From NCBI GenBank assembly GCA_029006135.1, contig JAQXGE010000051.1:1-53528 (forward strand): a stretch of 53,528 bases of DNA, in the 5' to 3' direction. The translations under genes were made by a program, and so were the position numbers. Numbering within the stretch: the first letter of the stretch is position 1; the number at the start of each line of letters is the position of its first letter. A model generated the notes under the pieces. That model searched no databases, was not told where the DNA came from, and worked only from the letters and a program-made list of their open reading frames with translations. Shown here piece after piece: positions 34,162-41,982 of the stretch. The DNA comes from Oscillospiraceae bacterium. GTDB taxonomy: Bacteria; Bacillota; Clostridia; Oscillospirales; Ruminococcaceae.

Positions 34162-35172
34162 TTAGTCTTTGCCCGCCGGGCTTGCGCTCATCGCCTTGGC
34201 GGCGGTGTTCTGCTCAGTGGTAACCGTCAGTTTGACGGGTTTGTTTTCCGCATCTTCCAGTTTCTTCTGCACGAATTTCTGGATTGCGGTGACAATCAGG
34301 ATCAGACCCAGCAGCACAACAGCCATTGCGGAGGCAAGGCCAACCTTCTGGTCGGTGTGTGCGAGTTTATCCATAACAACGAAGTAGGTGGAAGTGCCGA
34401 AGCCGCCGCCCGTGACAACGTACGGCATCTCGAAGGCGGACAGAGCGCCGGAAACCGAGATGATGAGGTTCAGCACAACAATGGTGCGGATGGAGGGCAG
34501 GATAATGTCCTTGAACTTATGCCAGGCGTTCGCGCCGTCAATCTCGGCTGCCTCATAAAGAGTGGAGTCCACCGAGGCAATGGCGCCGATAAACATGACG
34601 ATGTTCTGGCCGACATATTTCCATACCGAGCAGGCCACCAGTACAATGTTGTTGATGGATTCATCCTTCAGCCAGTACGGGCAGGATTCCAGCGGGATTC
34701 CGAGGAAGCCGAGCAGGCTGTCCAGAACGAAACCATGTGTGAAGAAGAACTTGAAGATAAAGCCGACCGAGATGCCGCAGATCAGGCACGGGAAGTAGTA
34801 CGCAGCGCGGAAGAACTTGCCGCCCTTAACCTTAAAGCTGAGGATGGTGGCGAAGAGCAGCGCCAGCGCCATCTGCACCACCGAGCCGACCATATAGTAA
34901 AGGCTCAGTTTGAGTGCCTGGAAGCAGTCATCACGGGTGAAAACGTCAATGTAGTTCTTAAGTCCGACAAACTCACGCTTGCCGATGTACTTCATTTTGA
35001 AGAAGCTGAACTGCACCATCTTGAAGAATGGCAGATAAGTGAAGGTAAACAGCAGTGCCAGGGGTACCAGCAAAAAGACCAGCGTTACGATGATCTGCTG
35101 ACCGCGCATACTGTGGCACCATTGCTTGAAACTCTTGCGGGGTTTCTTCTCGGAAAGGGTCTGTGTGCTCAT
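34162..35172 (-). CDS. Carbohydrate ABC transporter permease, MalF type
   Basis: Partner membrane subunit, 336 aa, with a basic N-terminus and six hydrophobic segments. The EAA loop is YEAAEIDGANAWHKFKDIIL, the classic form. A charged C-terminal tail (KKLEDAENKPVKLTV) is longer than usual. RBS AAGGAGG; it lies behind a GC-rich hairpin after the binding-protein gene, which would let the binding protein be made in excess. Confidence 0.92.
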   Translation of the reverse strand: MSTQTLSEKKPRKSFKQWCHSMRGQQIIVTLVFLLVPLALLFTFTYLPFFKMVQFSFFKMKYIGKREFVGLKNYIDVFTRDDCFQALKLSLYYMVGSVVQMALALLFATILSFKVKGGKFFRAAYYFPCLICGISVGFIFKFFFTHGFVLDSLLGFLGIPLESCPYWLKDESINNIVLVACSVWKYVGQNIVMFIGAIASVDSTLYEAAEIDGANAWHKFKDIILPSIRTIVVLNLIISVSGALSAFEMPYVVTGGGFGTSTYFVVMDKLAHTDQKVGLASAMAVVLLGLILIVTAIQKFVQKKLEDAENKPVKLTVTTEQNTAAKAMSASPAGKD

Positions 35173-35191
35173 GACAGTACCTCCTTACATC

Positions 35192-35226
35192 AGAAAGAAA
35201 AACGGGGGCGGGAATCCCCGCCCCCG
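35192..35226 (-). terminator. Partial terminator between binding protein and permeases
   Basis: Ten-base-pair stem of G and C only (35203-35212 with 35217-35226), four-base loop, then TTTTTCTTTC on the minus strand, a complete rho-independent signature inside the operon. It fits the usual excess of solute-binding protein over permease. Confidence 0.75.
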
Positions 35227-35250
35227 CCCGTCTTTCTTTCCCGAATTGCT

Positions 35251-36645
35251 TTACTGAGGAGCGTATTCGTCCACAGCTGCGTTCCAGGCTTCGTTCCAGT
35301 CGGCCACGATATCATCGAGGGTTTCGTCCCCGTTAATAGCGGCTTCGACAACGCGCTGAACGTGGGTCTGGTCAGCGTTCAGAGACAGCTCGGATTCCTG
35401 GTTGACGTTGGGCTGCAGGTCGGCAAGCTCAGCCGGTGCGGGCGTGTCCTCAATGAGGTCGATGCCGTCAAATGCAGCCAGAGTCTCGGGGTATTCCTGG
35501 CTCTTGAGAACCGGCACGCCGCCCTGGTCATAGGCGAAGTTGCTGGACTCGCTCAGCCACTTGATGTAGAGCATCGAAGCGATCTTGTTGTCATCGCTGA
35601 TGTTCTTGTTGACGCCGTAGCAGTAGTCGGCGCCGGCGCTGGCGTACTGAGTACCGTTGACGGTGATGGGGAACGGCATATAGCCGATGTCATCGGCGTT
35701 GGGACCGGCATCCTGCATCTGGACGATTGCCCAGCTGCCCAGAACCATGGCGCCAATCTTGCCTTCGTTGATCATGGGTTTGCAGCCTTCCCAGTCGGTC
35801 GTGGTCGGGTCATCCTCGGTCAGACCGCGCTTGACGGCTTCGTACAGGGTGTAGTAAACGGCGTAGGGGCCCATATCATCAGCACCCAGAGCACCCTTCG
35901 CAAAGGGATCCTTGGTCTGAGGCATCGTGATGTTCATCCAGTCACCGTCGCCGGTTGCGCCGCCGCCGATGTAGGCATCCCATGCGCTCATCGTCCAGCC
36001 GGCTGCGTAGTTGGTGTACAGAGGAACGATGGAGGGATCATAATCCTTAATCTTCTGCAGAGCATCCAGGAACTCGTCAGGCGTCTTGGGCAGCTCGGTG
36101 ATGCCGGCAGCCTCAAACACGGCCTTGTTGTAAACAACGCCCTGCGCATTGCCGGTGGAAGGAATGCCGTAGACATCCTGGCCGTATGCACGGTTTGCAG
36201 CAAAGTTGTACTCGTCATTGATTGCATCCAAATCGCAGAGCTTATAGAAGTAATCGCCCAGCTCGGTCAGAGGAATGGTGGTGGGGATCATGCAGATGTC
36301 GCCCCAGTCATTCGAGGTCAGGCGGGTGGTCATATCGTTGGCGTAGTCGGTGATTCCTTCATAGCTGATGGTGATGTTGGGGTAGAGTTTCTGGAACTCG
36401 GCCACATAGCCATCAAAGGTTCCGTCCCCAATCAGGTCGGTACGCTGGCTGATGATCTTAATGTCGGCGGTGAGGTCGGTGTAATCCTCGCCAACCTTCA
36501 GTTCGTTGTATGCGGGCACGCCGGAAGCGGCCTCGCTGCCGTCAGCGGAAGCAGAGGCGGCAGAGGAAGAGCTGCTGCCGCCGCAGCCGGCCAGCAGACT
36601 GGCAGAGAAAGCGGCTGCCAGGGTCAGGGCAATTGCTTTTTTCAT
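35251..36645 (-). CDS. Mannooligosaccharide-binding lipoprotein (extracellular solute-binding protein family 1)
   Basis: Cell-surface receptor of the CUT1 importer, 464 aa. It has a lipoprotein signal: basic MKK, hydrophobic core, lipobox LLAGC with the lipidated Cys at residue 21, then a Ser/Ala-rich linker. The mature part is a family 1 binding protein (KLYPNITISYEGITDYANDM, NDWGDICMIP, GIPSTGNAQGVVYNKAVFEAAGI). First gene of the ten-gene operon with a consensus promoter containing repeat motifs that are candidate LacI-type operators. Specificity for beta-mannan oligosaccharides is inferred from the enzymes downstream. Confidence 0.93.
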   Translation of the reverse strand: MKKAIALTLAAAFSASLLAGCGGSSSSSAASASADGSEAASGVPAYNELKVGEDYTDLTADIKIISQRTDLIGDGTFDGYVAEFQKLYPNITISYEGITDYANDMTTRLTSNDWGDICMIPTTIPLTELGDYFYKLCDLDAINDEYNFAANRAYGQDVYGIPSTGNAQGVVYNKAVFEAAGITELPKTPDEFLDALQKIKDYDPSIVPLYTNYAAGWTMSAWDAYIGGGATGDGDWMNITMPQTKDPFAKGALGADDMGPYAVYYTLYEAVKRGLTEDDPTTTDWEGCKPMINEGKIGAMVLGSWAIVQMQDAGPNADDIGYMPFPITVNGTQYASAGADYCYGVNKNISDDNKIASMLYIKWLSESSNFAYDQGGVPVLKSQEYPETLAAFDGIDLIEDTPAPAELADLQPNVNQESELSLNADQTHVQRVVEAAINGDETLDDIVADWNEAWNAAVDEYAPQ

Positions 36646-36720
36646 GGTGGTTTCCCTCCTGTAGTGTTGTGAACACCCTTACGAAATCTTTTTGGTGCTG
36701 CGCGCTTATCACCTTACGAG

Positions 36721-36766
36721 TTTAGTTTAACATTTAGTTAATAATCCGTCAATAGTTTAAGTAAAA
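36721..36766 (-). promoter_or_regulatory. Candidate LacI-family operator cluster at the mannan promoter
   Basis: Three related AT-rich motifs lie on the minus strand: TTTTACTTAAA (36756-36766, just upstream of -35), ATTAACTAAA (36733-36742, in the spacer) and TTAAACTAAA (36721-36730, over -10). Related sequences occur at the lacI -10 box (TATACTAAATTAA) and in the CE2 leader (TTTACCTAAA on the minus strand at 38056-38065). Their placement fits repression by the neighbouring LacI protein. Simple AT-richness remains an alternative. Confidence 0.5.
36724..36752 (-). promoter_or_regulatory. Promoter of the mannan operon
   Basis: On the minus strand TTGACG (36747-36752), 17-base spacer and TAAACT (36724-36729), about 80 bases upstream of the binding-protein start. 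Confidence 0.8.
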
Positions 36767-36833
36767 CTTTGGCATTTTCATTAAAGAGGAGGTTCCTTTT
36801 TAGGCAAACAGCACAATGTTTTAAGGGTTCTAT

Positions 36834-36869
36834 TGTAAAAAATGCAGGCTAAATTGTTTTTTAGCCTGC
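36834..36869 (-). terminator. Terminator after lacI-family gene
   Basis: Perfect 10-bp stem (36844-36853 with 36860-36869), six-base loop, then ATTTTTTACA on the minus strand. It lies 24 bases after the regulator stop and insulates the mannan promoter. Confidence 0.88.
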
Positions 36870-36893
36870 GTCTATCATCGCTTTTTCTGATTT

Positions 36894-37883
36894 TCAGGTG
36901 GAATCACGCTTGACAAAAGCGCCCGGGACCAGCACGGTCGGCGCGGAAACGCGCTTGTGGTTCATCTGGCGGCGCAGATGGTCGATTGCCGCCGCTGCCA
37001 TTCCCTCAACGTCTACACGGTAACTCGTCAGCTGCGGGGTGCAGATGGTGGAGAACCGGTAGTCATCATATCCGGTCACTGCCACATCCTGCGGGACACG
37101 GTATCCCTCACGCTTGAGCCGCTCAACAAGGTTGAAAGCGACTTCATCACAGTTGCAGACGAACGCTTCCGGCATCTCATCGGGCAGGCTAAATGGAATG
37201 AATCGCCCCTCTTTGTCGCGGTCCTCAAGGCGCCAATCCGTTCGCGGTTCAATGCCGTGGCGCAAAAGCGCTTTGCAGTAGCCAAGATAGCGGTCCATAA
37301 TGGAGCTTGTCGCATTGATGCTGCCCGCAAAGCCGATTTTTTTTCGGCCAGAAGACAGAAGATGTTCGGTCATCGTGTAGCCGCCGGCCATATTGTCGCT
37401 GAGGACGCTGTCCGCAGATAACGTCTCATCGTAAAAATCAAGCAGCAGGAACGGGAGTCCGGACGCCGCAGCCCGGCTGATATAGCGCCGCGAAATTTCA
37501 CCCATAAAGACAATGGCGTCCACCTTGCGGTTGGCGAGAAACGTGGGCATTACACAGTTCTTTTCTGCCTCTGAAGATACAAGTTCGAGCATACAGGAAC
37601 AGCCGACAGCTGTACAGCAGTTGAGAAGTGCACGGTAGAGCGCAGAATAAAAGGCGTTTTCATTAAAGAAGTGGTCTGCGACAAGAATGCCGATGGTCTG
37701 GCCGGGCGCACTTGGCGCATCCGTTCTGCTCTGCATTTCATAGCCCATCTCACGCGCTGTTTCAAGAATTTTTGCGCGCATTTCCTCACTGACGCCTTCC
37801 TTGCCGGAAAGCCCCTTGCTGACTGACACAATACTGATGCCCAGGCGCTGGGCAATATCCGCCATGCGCACGCTTTTTGCCAT
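36894..37883 (-). CDS. LacI family transcriptional regulator of the mannan locus
   Basis: 329 aa. N-terminal helix-turn-helix VRMADIAQRLGISIVSVSKG (about residues 5-24), hinge region ILETAREMGYE, then a periplasmic-binding-protein-like effector domain (IGILVADHFFNENAF through VTGYDDYRFSTICTPQLTSYR). The family represses sugar genes until a sugar ligand binds. The gene lies between the mannan operon and the CE2/mutase genes and has its own consensus promoter. It most probably represses both units in response to a mannooligosaccharide or derivative; the ligand is inferred from context. Confidence 0.93.
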   Translation of the reverse strand: MAKSVRMADIAQRLGISIVSVSKGLSGKEGVSEEMRAKILETAREMGYEMQSRTDAPSAPGQTIGILVADHFFNENAFYSALYRALLNCCTAVGCSCMLELVSSEAEKNCVMPTFLANRKVDAIVFMGEISRRYISRAAASGLPFLLLDFYDETLSADSVLSDNMAGGYTMTEHLLSSGRKKIGFAGSINATSSIMDRYLGYCKALLRHGIEPRTDWRLEDRDKEGRFIPFSLPDEMPEAFVCNCDEVAFNLVERLKREGYRVPQDVAVTGYDDYRFSTICTPQLTSYRVDVEGMAAAAIDHLRRQMNHKRVSAPTVLVPGAFVKRDST

Positions 37884-37921
37884 AGTTGACGCCTCCCTAT
37901 AGGCTGTGTGGTACTTAATTT

Positions 37922-37950
37922 AGTATAACAGCCTTGGTTCAGCACGTCAA
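37922..37950 (-). promoter_or_regulatory. Promoter of the lacI-family gene
   Basis: On the minus strand TTGACG (37945-37950), 17-base spacer, TATACT (37922-37927). The -10 box is embedded in TATACTAAATTAA, which resembles the candidate operators of the mannan promoter, so autoregulation is possible. Confidence 0.8.
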
Positions 37951-37997
37951 TGCTAAGCTAAATTTTTGGGCGATTTGCTTAAATTTTCACTTTTCTC

Positions 37998-38065
37998 TTG
38001 CAACAACGCGCCGAATGTGTTAGTCTGAAGACACAGCATTAAAATTTACTTTCTATTTAGGTAAA
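37998..38065 (+). promoter_or_regulatory. Promoter and downstream operator-like site for the CE2 gene
   Basis: TTGCAA (37998-38003), 17-base spacer and a weaker TAGTCT (38021-38026). Downstream of the expected transcription start lies TTTAGGTAAA (38056-38065), the reverse complement of TTTACCTAAA, close to the TTTTACTTAAA motif of the mannan promoter. A repressor bound there would block elongation. Confidence 0.5.
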
Positions 38066-38080
38066 TGTGAGGTGTTACGC

Positions 38081-39172
38081 TTGGAGGTTTCTCTGTCCGC
38101 CCTGCCGAATCTTTATGTACTTGGGCGCCATTTGCCCGGTCGGCAGCCGCTCACTCTTTTTTACACTGCCTCCGGCTTTGTCTGCCGCTTAACATCCGGC
38201 TCATTGTGGGTGCATCTTCGCGCAGACTATGAGCAGGTCGAGCCGTGGGTCACCGTGGAACTCAACGGTGCGCCCATCAGCCGGTTTGCCGTACCAAAAG
38301 GAGACAGCACGATTTGCCTGTTCCGCGGCCTGACACCCGGCATTCCCAGAACCGTGCGGCTTTTGAAGGATGTGCAGGCCATGCACGATGACCCTGCGCA
38401 CCTTTTGCAGGTTGTGGGGCTTTGCTGTGATGATGACACGGAATTTCTGCCATTGCCTGCGCCGCGTCTGCGCCTTGAATTCGTGGGCGACAGCATCACA
38501 AGCGGCGAGGGGTGCATTGGTGCGCAGTGTGAGGAAGATTGGGTCGGCGCATTTTTCAGTGCCCGCGAACATTATGCACGCATGACGGCCGACTCCTTAG
38601 GCGCAGACTGGCGCATTGTCAGTCAAAGCGGCTGGGGGCTTGTCTCCGGCTGGGATAATGACCCGCATCACTGTATTATGCCTTTTTATGAACAGGTATG
38701 CGGTGTGGCGCAGGGTTCGCGCAACGCTGCGCTGGGCGCGCAGCAGCCCAATGACTTTGCTGCCTGGCCCGCCGATGCCGTTATCATCAATTTAGGAACC
38801 AATGATACCGGCGCGCTGCACAATCCTGCCTGGCGCGACCCGGAATCCGGCACCCTATTCCAGCAAAATGACCTAGCGGCTATCGGCCGCGCTGCTGTCG
38901 GGGCGCTCAAAACGCTGCGGCGCTGCAACCCTGATGCACTGCTGATTTGGGCCTATGGAATGTTAGGGGATGAACTGCGGCCCGTGCTGGAAAGCGCCGT
39001 GGCACAGTATCGGGCGGAAAGCGGGGATGCGCGCGCCGTGTACCTGCCTCTGCCCGCCGCCACATCGCAGACGCTCGGTGCCCGGCAACACCCCGGCGCT
39101 GAATGTCACCGGCAGGCGGCAAAGGTCCTGACCGAATTTTTAACTGAGCAATTCCCATCCCGTTTGATATAA
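38081..39172 (+). CDS. CE2 family acetylesterase (SGNH, intracellular)
   Basis: Deacetylates sugars, here probably imported acetyl-mannooligosaccharides. 363 aa without signal peptide. The N-terminal 110 residues are a beta-rich domain typical of CE2; the SGNH domain follows with EFVGDSITSGEG (nucleophile Ser138), IINLGTNDTGA (Gly/Asn oxyanion) and a late HPGAECHRQAA holding the catalytic His. CE2 enzymes often lack the catalytic Asp. I use TTG 38081 because GAGGTG lies seven bases before it; the in-frame GTG 38072 sits within that site. CE2 and CE17 partners occur together in known beta-mannan loci and cover different acetyl positions. Confidence 0.85.
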   Translation: MEVSLSALPNLYVLGRHLPGRQPLTLFYTASGFVCRLTSGSLWVHLRADYEQVEPWVTVELNGAPISRFAVPKGDSTICLFRGLTPGIPRTVRLLKDVQAMHDDPAHLLQVVGLCCDDDTEFLPLPAPRLRLEFVGDSITSGEGCIGAQCEEDWVGAFFSAREHYARMTADSLGADWRIVSQSGWGLVSGWDNDPHHCIMPFYEQVCGVAQGSRNAALGAQQPNDFAAWPADAVIINLGTNDTGALHNPAWRDPESGTLFQQNDLAAIGRAAVGALKTLRRCNPDALLIWAYGMLGDELRPVLESAVAQYRAESGDARAVYLPLPAATSQTLGARQHPGAECHRQAAKVLTEFLTEQFPSRLI

Positions 39173-39173
39173 T
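39165..39173 (+). promoter_or_regulatory. Possible extended -10 promoter for the phosphohexomutase
   Basis: TGATATAAT (39165-39173) is a consensus extended -10 element overlapping the CE2 stop codon, 38 bases ahead of the mutase start. No clear -35 box accompanies it. The mutase may also be read from the CE2 promoter. Confidence 0.45.
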
Positions 39174-39211
39174 AAGAGAACAAACAAGACCACAGAAAGG
39201 GGAAAATACAA

Positions 39212-40894
39212 ATGGCTTACGAAGAACTTTACAAGCTCTGGCTGTCCCGTGCGGGGGAGGACCCCGACCTTATCACGGAACTGAACGGCATTGCCGGGGA
39301 CGAGAGCGGTATCACAGACCGCTTTTACCGCGACCTTGAGTTCGGCACCGGCGGGCTGCGCGGGGTTATTGGCGCAGGCACCAACCGGATGAACATCTAC
39401 ACCATCCGCCGCGCTACGCAGGGTTTGGCGGACTACCTCAACGCCAGTCCCCTGCCCAAAAAAGTTGCTATTGCGCATGACAGCCGCAACAAGGGCGAGC
39501 TGTTCTGCCGCGAGGCCGCACGGGTACTGGCCGCGAACGGCATCACGGCGTATCTCTACCCCCGGCTGGAGCCGACCCCTGCGCTCTCCTGGGCGACACG
39601 GTATCTGGGATGCGGTGCGGGTATCTGCGTCACGGCCAGCCACAACCCTGCCAAATACAACGGTTACAAGGTCTACGGTGCAGACGGCTGCCAGATTACG
39701 CTGGAGGTTGCCGACAAAGTTCTGTCCGCCATTGAACAGCATGACTATTTTGACAGTCCCAAGCTGATGGATTACGATGAGGCCGCAGCCGCAGGATTGA
39801 TCCAGACCATTGATGACAGATGCCTGAGTGATTTCGTGGATGCCGTGCTGGCACTGCGGCCCGGCAACGATGTGAGCAAACTGAAGCTGGTCTATACCCC
39901 GCTCAACGGCAGCGGTCTTGAGCCTGTCAAAATGCTTTTGAGCCGCATGGGTGTTCCGGCACAGAACGTGACCGTTGTGCCCGAGCAGGAAAAGCCGGAC
40001 GGGAACTTCCCAACCTGCCCCTACCCCAACCCGGAAATCCGCGAGGCAATGCAGACCGGCCTTGAACTTTGCGATAAGGTTCACCCCGACCTGATGATTG
40101 GCACTGATCCTGACTGTGACCGCATGGGCGCCGCAGTGCCGGACGGACAGGGCGGCTACCGGCTTATTACCGGCAACGAGATGGGCGTACTGCTCTTTGA
40201 TTACATCTGCCGTGTCCGGATTGCCAACGGCACCATGCCCAAAGACCCGGTCGCCGTGACCACCATCGTCTCGACCGACATGGCAACGCCAGTCGCAAAG
40301 AAGTATGGTGTCGAACTGCGCCGCACGCTGACGGGCTTCAAGTTTATCGGTGAGCAGATTGGACTTTTGGAAGCTGCCGGGCAAAAAGAGCGCTATATCT
40401 TTGGGTTTGAGGAAAGCTATGGCTATCTTTCGGGCGCTCATGTGCGCGATAAAGATGCCGTCAACGCCGTCATGCTGGCCTGCGAGACCGCCGCTTACTA
40501 TGCCGCAAAGGGCATGAGCCTTCTCGATGCGGTGAATGCACTGTATGAGGAGTTCGGCTATTACCGCAACGCACTGCACAGCTATACCTTTGAGGGGGAG
40601 AGCGGAATGCACACGATGCAGGGCATCATGGAGCACCTGCGTGCGCAGGCGCCCGCCGAGATTGCCGGTTACGCCGTGTGTGGTGTGACCGACTACGAGA
40701 ACGATGATACCGGCCTGCCCAAAGCAAATGTTTTGGAATACCGCCTGCAAAACGGCGCCAAACTGATGGTTCGTCCCTCTGGCACTGAGCCGAAGATTAA
40801 AGTATACCTTTCCGCCGTCGCGCCTTCTGCCGCCGAAGCAGATGCCATCAATGCAGCTCTCGCTGAAGCCGCCAATGGCTGGATGAAGGCATAA
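39212..40894 (+). CDS. Phosphoglucomutase/phosphomannomutase (alpha-D-phosphohexomutase)
   Basis: Interconverts hexose-1- and hexose-6-phosphates. 560 aa, the long PgcA-like class of Firmicutes. FGTGGLRGVIGAGTNRMN is the N-terminal substrate loop, GICVTASHNPAKYNGYKVYG holds the phosphoserine, GTDPDCDRMG the Mg2+ site, GFEESYGYLSG the sugar-binding loop and RPSGTEPKIKVY the phosphate-binding loop. RBS GAAAGGGG. In this setting it turns mannose-1-phosphate from both GH130 phosphorylases into mannose-6-phosphate for ManA; it likely also handles glucose phosphates. Confidence 0.94.
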   Translation: MAYEELYKLWLSRAGEDPDLITELNGIAGDESGITDRFYRDLEFGTGGLRGVIGAGTNRMNIYTIRRATQGLADYLNASPLPKKVAIAHDSRNKGELFCREAARVLAANGITAYLYPRLEPTPALSWATRYLGCGAGICVTASHNPAKYNGYKVYGADGCQITLEVADKVLSAIEQHDYFDSPKLMDYDEAAAAGLIQTIDDRCLSDFVDAVLALRPGNDVSKLKLVYTPLNGSGLEPVKMLLSRMGVPAQNVTVVPEQEKPDGNFPTCPYPNPEIREAMQTGLELCDKVHPDLMIGTDPDCDRMGAAVPDGQGGYRLITGNEMGVLLFDYICRVRIANGTMPKDPVAVTTIVSTDMATPVAKKYGVELRRTLTGFKFIGEQIGLLEAAGQKERYIFGFEESYGYLSGAHVRDKDAVNAVMLACETAAYYAAKGMSLLDAVNALYEEFGYYRNALHSYTFEGESGMHTMQGIMEHLRAQAPAEIAGYAVCGVTDYENDDTGLPKANVLEYRLQNGAKLMVRPSGTEPKIKVYLSAVAPSAAEADAINAALAEAANGWMKA

Positions 40895-40944
40895 CGCCGC
40901 ACGCCATCCGCATTGCTCGGTAAATTTATATCACAGCCAAAAAG

Positions 40945-40964
40945 GCAGACACAGCTGTGTCTGC
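40945..40964. repeat. 20-bp perfect palindrome downstream of the mutase
   Basis: GCAGACACAGCTGTGTCTGC is perfectly self-complementary. On the minus strand it is followed by CTTTTTGGCTG, so it resembles a terminator for minus-strand transcription, yet no minus-strand gene ends just before it. The surrounding 40895-41059 contains no gene I can support. Confidence 0.6.
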
Positions 40965-41059
40965 AGTTCCGACCCAACGTTGTTCAGATAATTGTGGGAG
41001 TGCACACGCTTTATACATTAAAGTCCTGACAAGACAAAACAGAATACTCAAATAAAAAG

Positions 41060-41109
41060 CGCAGGAGCGCATTCACTCAGCGGTGAATACGCTCCTGCGT
41101 GTTTTATTT
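41060..41109. terminator. Bidirectional terminator between the mutase and MerR genes
   Basis: Stem of ten and six base pairs with one mismatch (41060-41076 with 41083-41099), loop TCAGCG. The plus side continues TGTTTTATTTT; the minus side TTTTTATTTG. It serves both convergent genes. Confidence 0.85.
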
Positions 41110-41832
41110 TGCACAGTAAATTGCGATGGCCTTTTGGGCAAAAACTGCCGTACCGGAACCGCCGGCCGCGTCAATATTTGCGGTAAATTCCCCGCCTGCG
41201 CCGTACATCTGCCCAAGCGAATTCAGGATTTCCGGCGTGCAGGTGTAGTAATGTTCCGTGATGTAGCTCTGCAGCCGCTTCACAAGTTCCTGCGCCTGCG
41301 GGGCGGCCGGGTCCTGCTCACGGATTTTGCCAAAATCGGCAAAAATCATCATCAGACCGCTCGCAATGGCATTGTCGGTTTCTTTGGAACGGCCTTTGCT
41401 TTTATCGGAAAATTCTTTGTAGGCTTCGGTTTGGCCCCATTTTTCCTTGGCCTGCTTTGCGTATTCATCAATTTTTTCGGTATCAAACGGTGTAAAGTCC
41501 ATAATGTTTTTTCCTCCCAGCTGTATTCCGCGGGCGAAGGTGATCAAATTATCAAGATGTTCCCTTTTCAGTGTCAGAAGCTGAATCTGCTGTTCCAGTG
41601 CCCGGTCTTTGTCAAAGTCCGGCGAGTCAATGATTGCAGAAATCTCTTTGAGTGAAAACTCCAGTTCACGAAACAGCAGAATCTGCTGTAACCGTTCCAG
41701 ATTTGCCTCATTGTACAGCCGATACCCCGACTCTGTATACTCTGCCGGGTGCAGCAGACCAATCTTGTCATAATATTGCAGGGTGCGTACGCTCACGCCT
41801 GTCAGCTTGCTCACTTCGTTTACGGTCATCAT
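41104..41832 (-). CDS. MerR family regulator with TipAS domain
   Basis: 242 aa. The N-terminal winged helix has the MerR pattern TVNEVSKLTGVSVRTLQYYD and GLLHPAEYTESGYRLY, then a dimerisation coiled coil (EQQIQLLTLKREHLDNLI). The C-terminal half (about 120-242; KEKWGQTEAYKEFSDKSKGR) is a TipAS-type antibiotic-binding domain. ATG 41832 has GGGAGGG at correct spacing. Such proteins activate genes on binding peptide antibiotics or other drugs. Its promoter has the 19-base spacer typical of MerR targets, so it very likely regulates itself. No efflux gene is adjacent. Confidence 0.93.
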   Translation of the reverse strand: MMTVNEVSKLTGVSVRTLQYYDKIGLLHPAEYTESGYRLYNEANLERLQQILLFRELEFSLKEISAIIDSPDFDKDRALEQQIQLLTLKREHLDNLITFARGIQLGGKNIMDFTPFDTEKIDEYAKQAKEKWGQTEAYKEFSDKSKGRSKETDNAIASGLMMIFADFGKIREQDPAAPQAQELVKRLQSYITEHYYTCTPEILNSLGQMYGAGGEFTANIDAAGGSGTAVFAQKAIAIYCAK

Positions 41833-41859
41833 CACTGTGCCCTCCCTTGCGGTACTCTT

Positions 41860-41890
41860 ATGATAAACTATGACGTAACGTAAGAGTCAA
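41860..41890 (-). promoter_or_regulatory. MerR-type autoregulated promoter with 19-bp spacer
   Basis: On the minus strand TTGACT (41885-41890), a 19-base spacer containing CTTACGTTACGTCATAG, and TATCAT (41860-41865). The overlong spacer and the TTACGTTACGT core are typical of TipA/Mta-like MerR operators, where the protein untwists DNA to allow transcription. Confidence 0.8.
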
Positions 41891-41920
41891 GAGGGAAAAT
41901 AAAATTTATGCGGCGCACAA

Positions 41921-41954
41921 AGAAAAAATGCACCCGCCGAAGGGGTGGGTGCAT
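41921..41954 (-). terminator. Terminator after rsgA
   Basis: ATGCACCC (41928-41935) pairs with GGGTGCAT (41947-41954) with a GC-rich inner part; the minus strand continues with TTTTTTCT. It lies about 30 bases after the rsgA stop. Confidence 0.8.
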
Positions 41955-41982
41955 ACGCAGGGCGCCAAGCGGCGGGATGCGG

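Noticed and set aside
33652-36672. A 1006-codon plus-strand open frame across the ABC transporter genes
   Set aside because: It is antisense to three genes with unmistakable permease and binding-protein motifs; its sequence is low-complexity, His/Gly/Val-rich and has no family resemblance.
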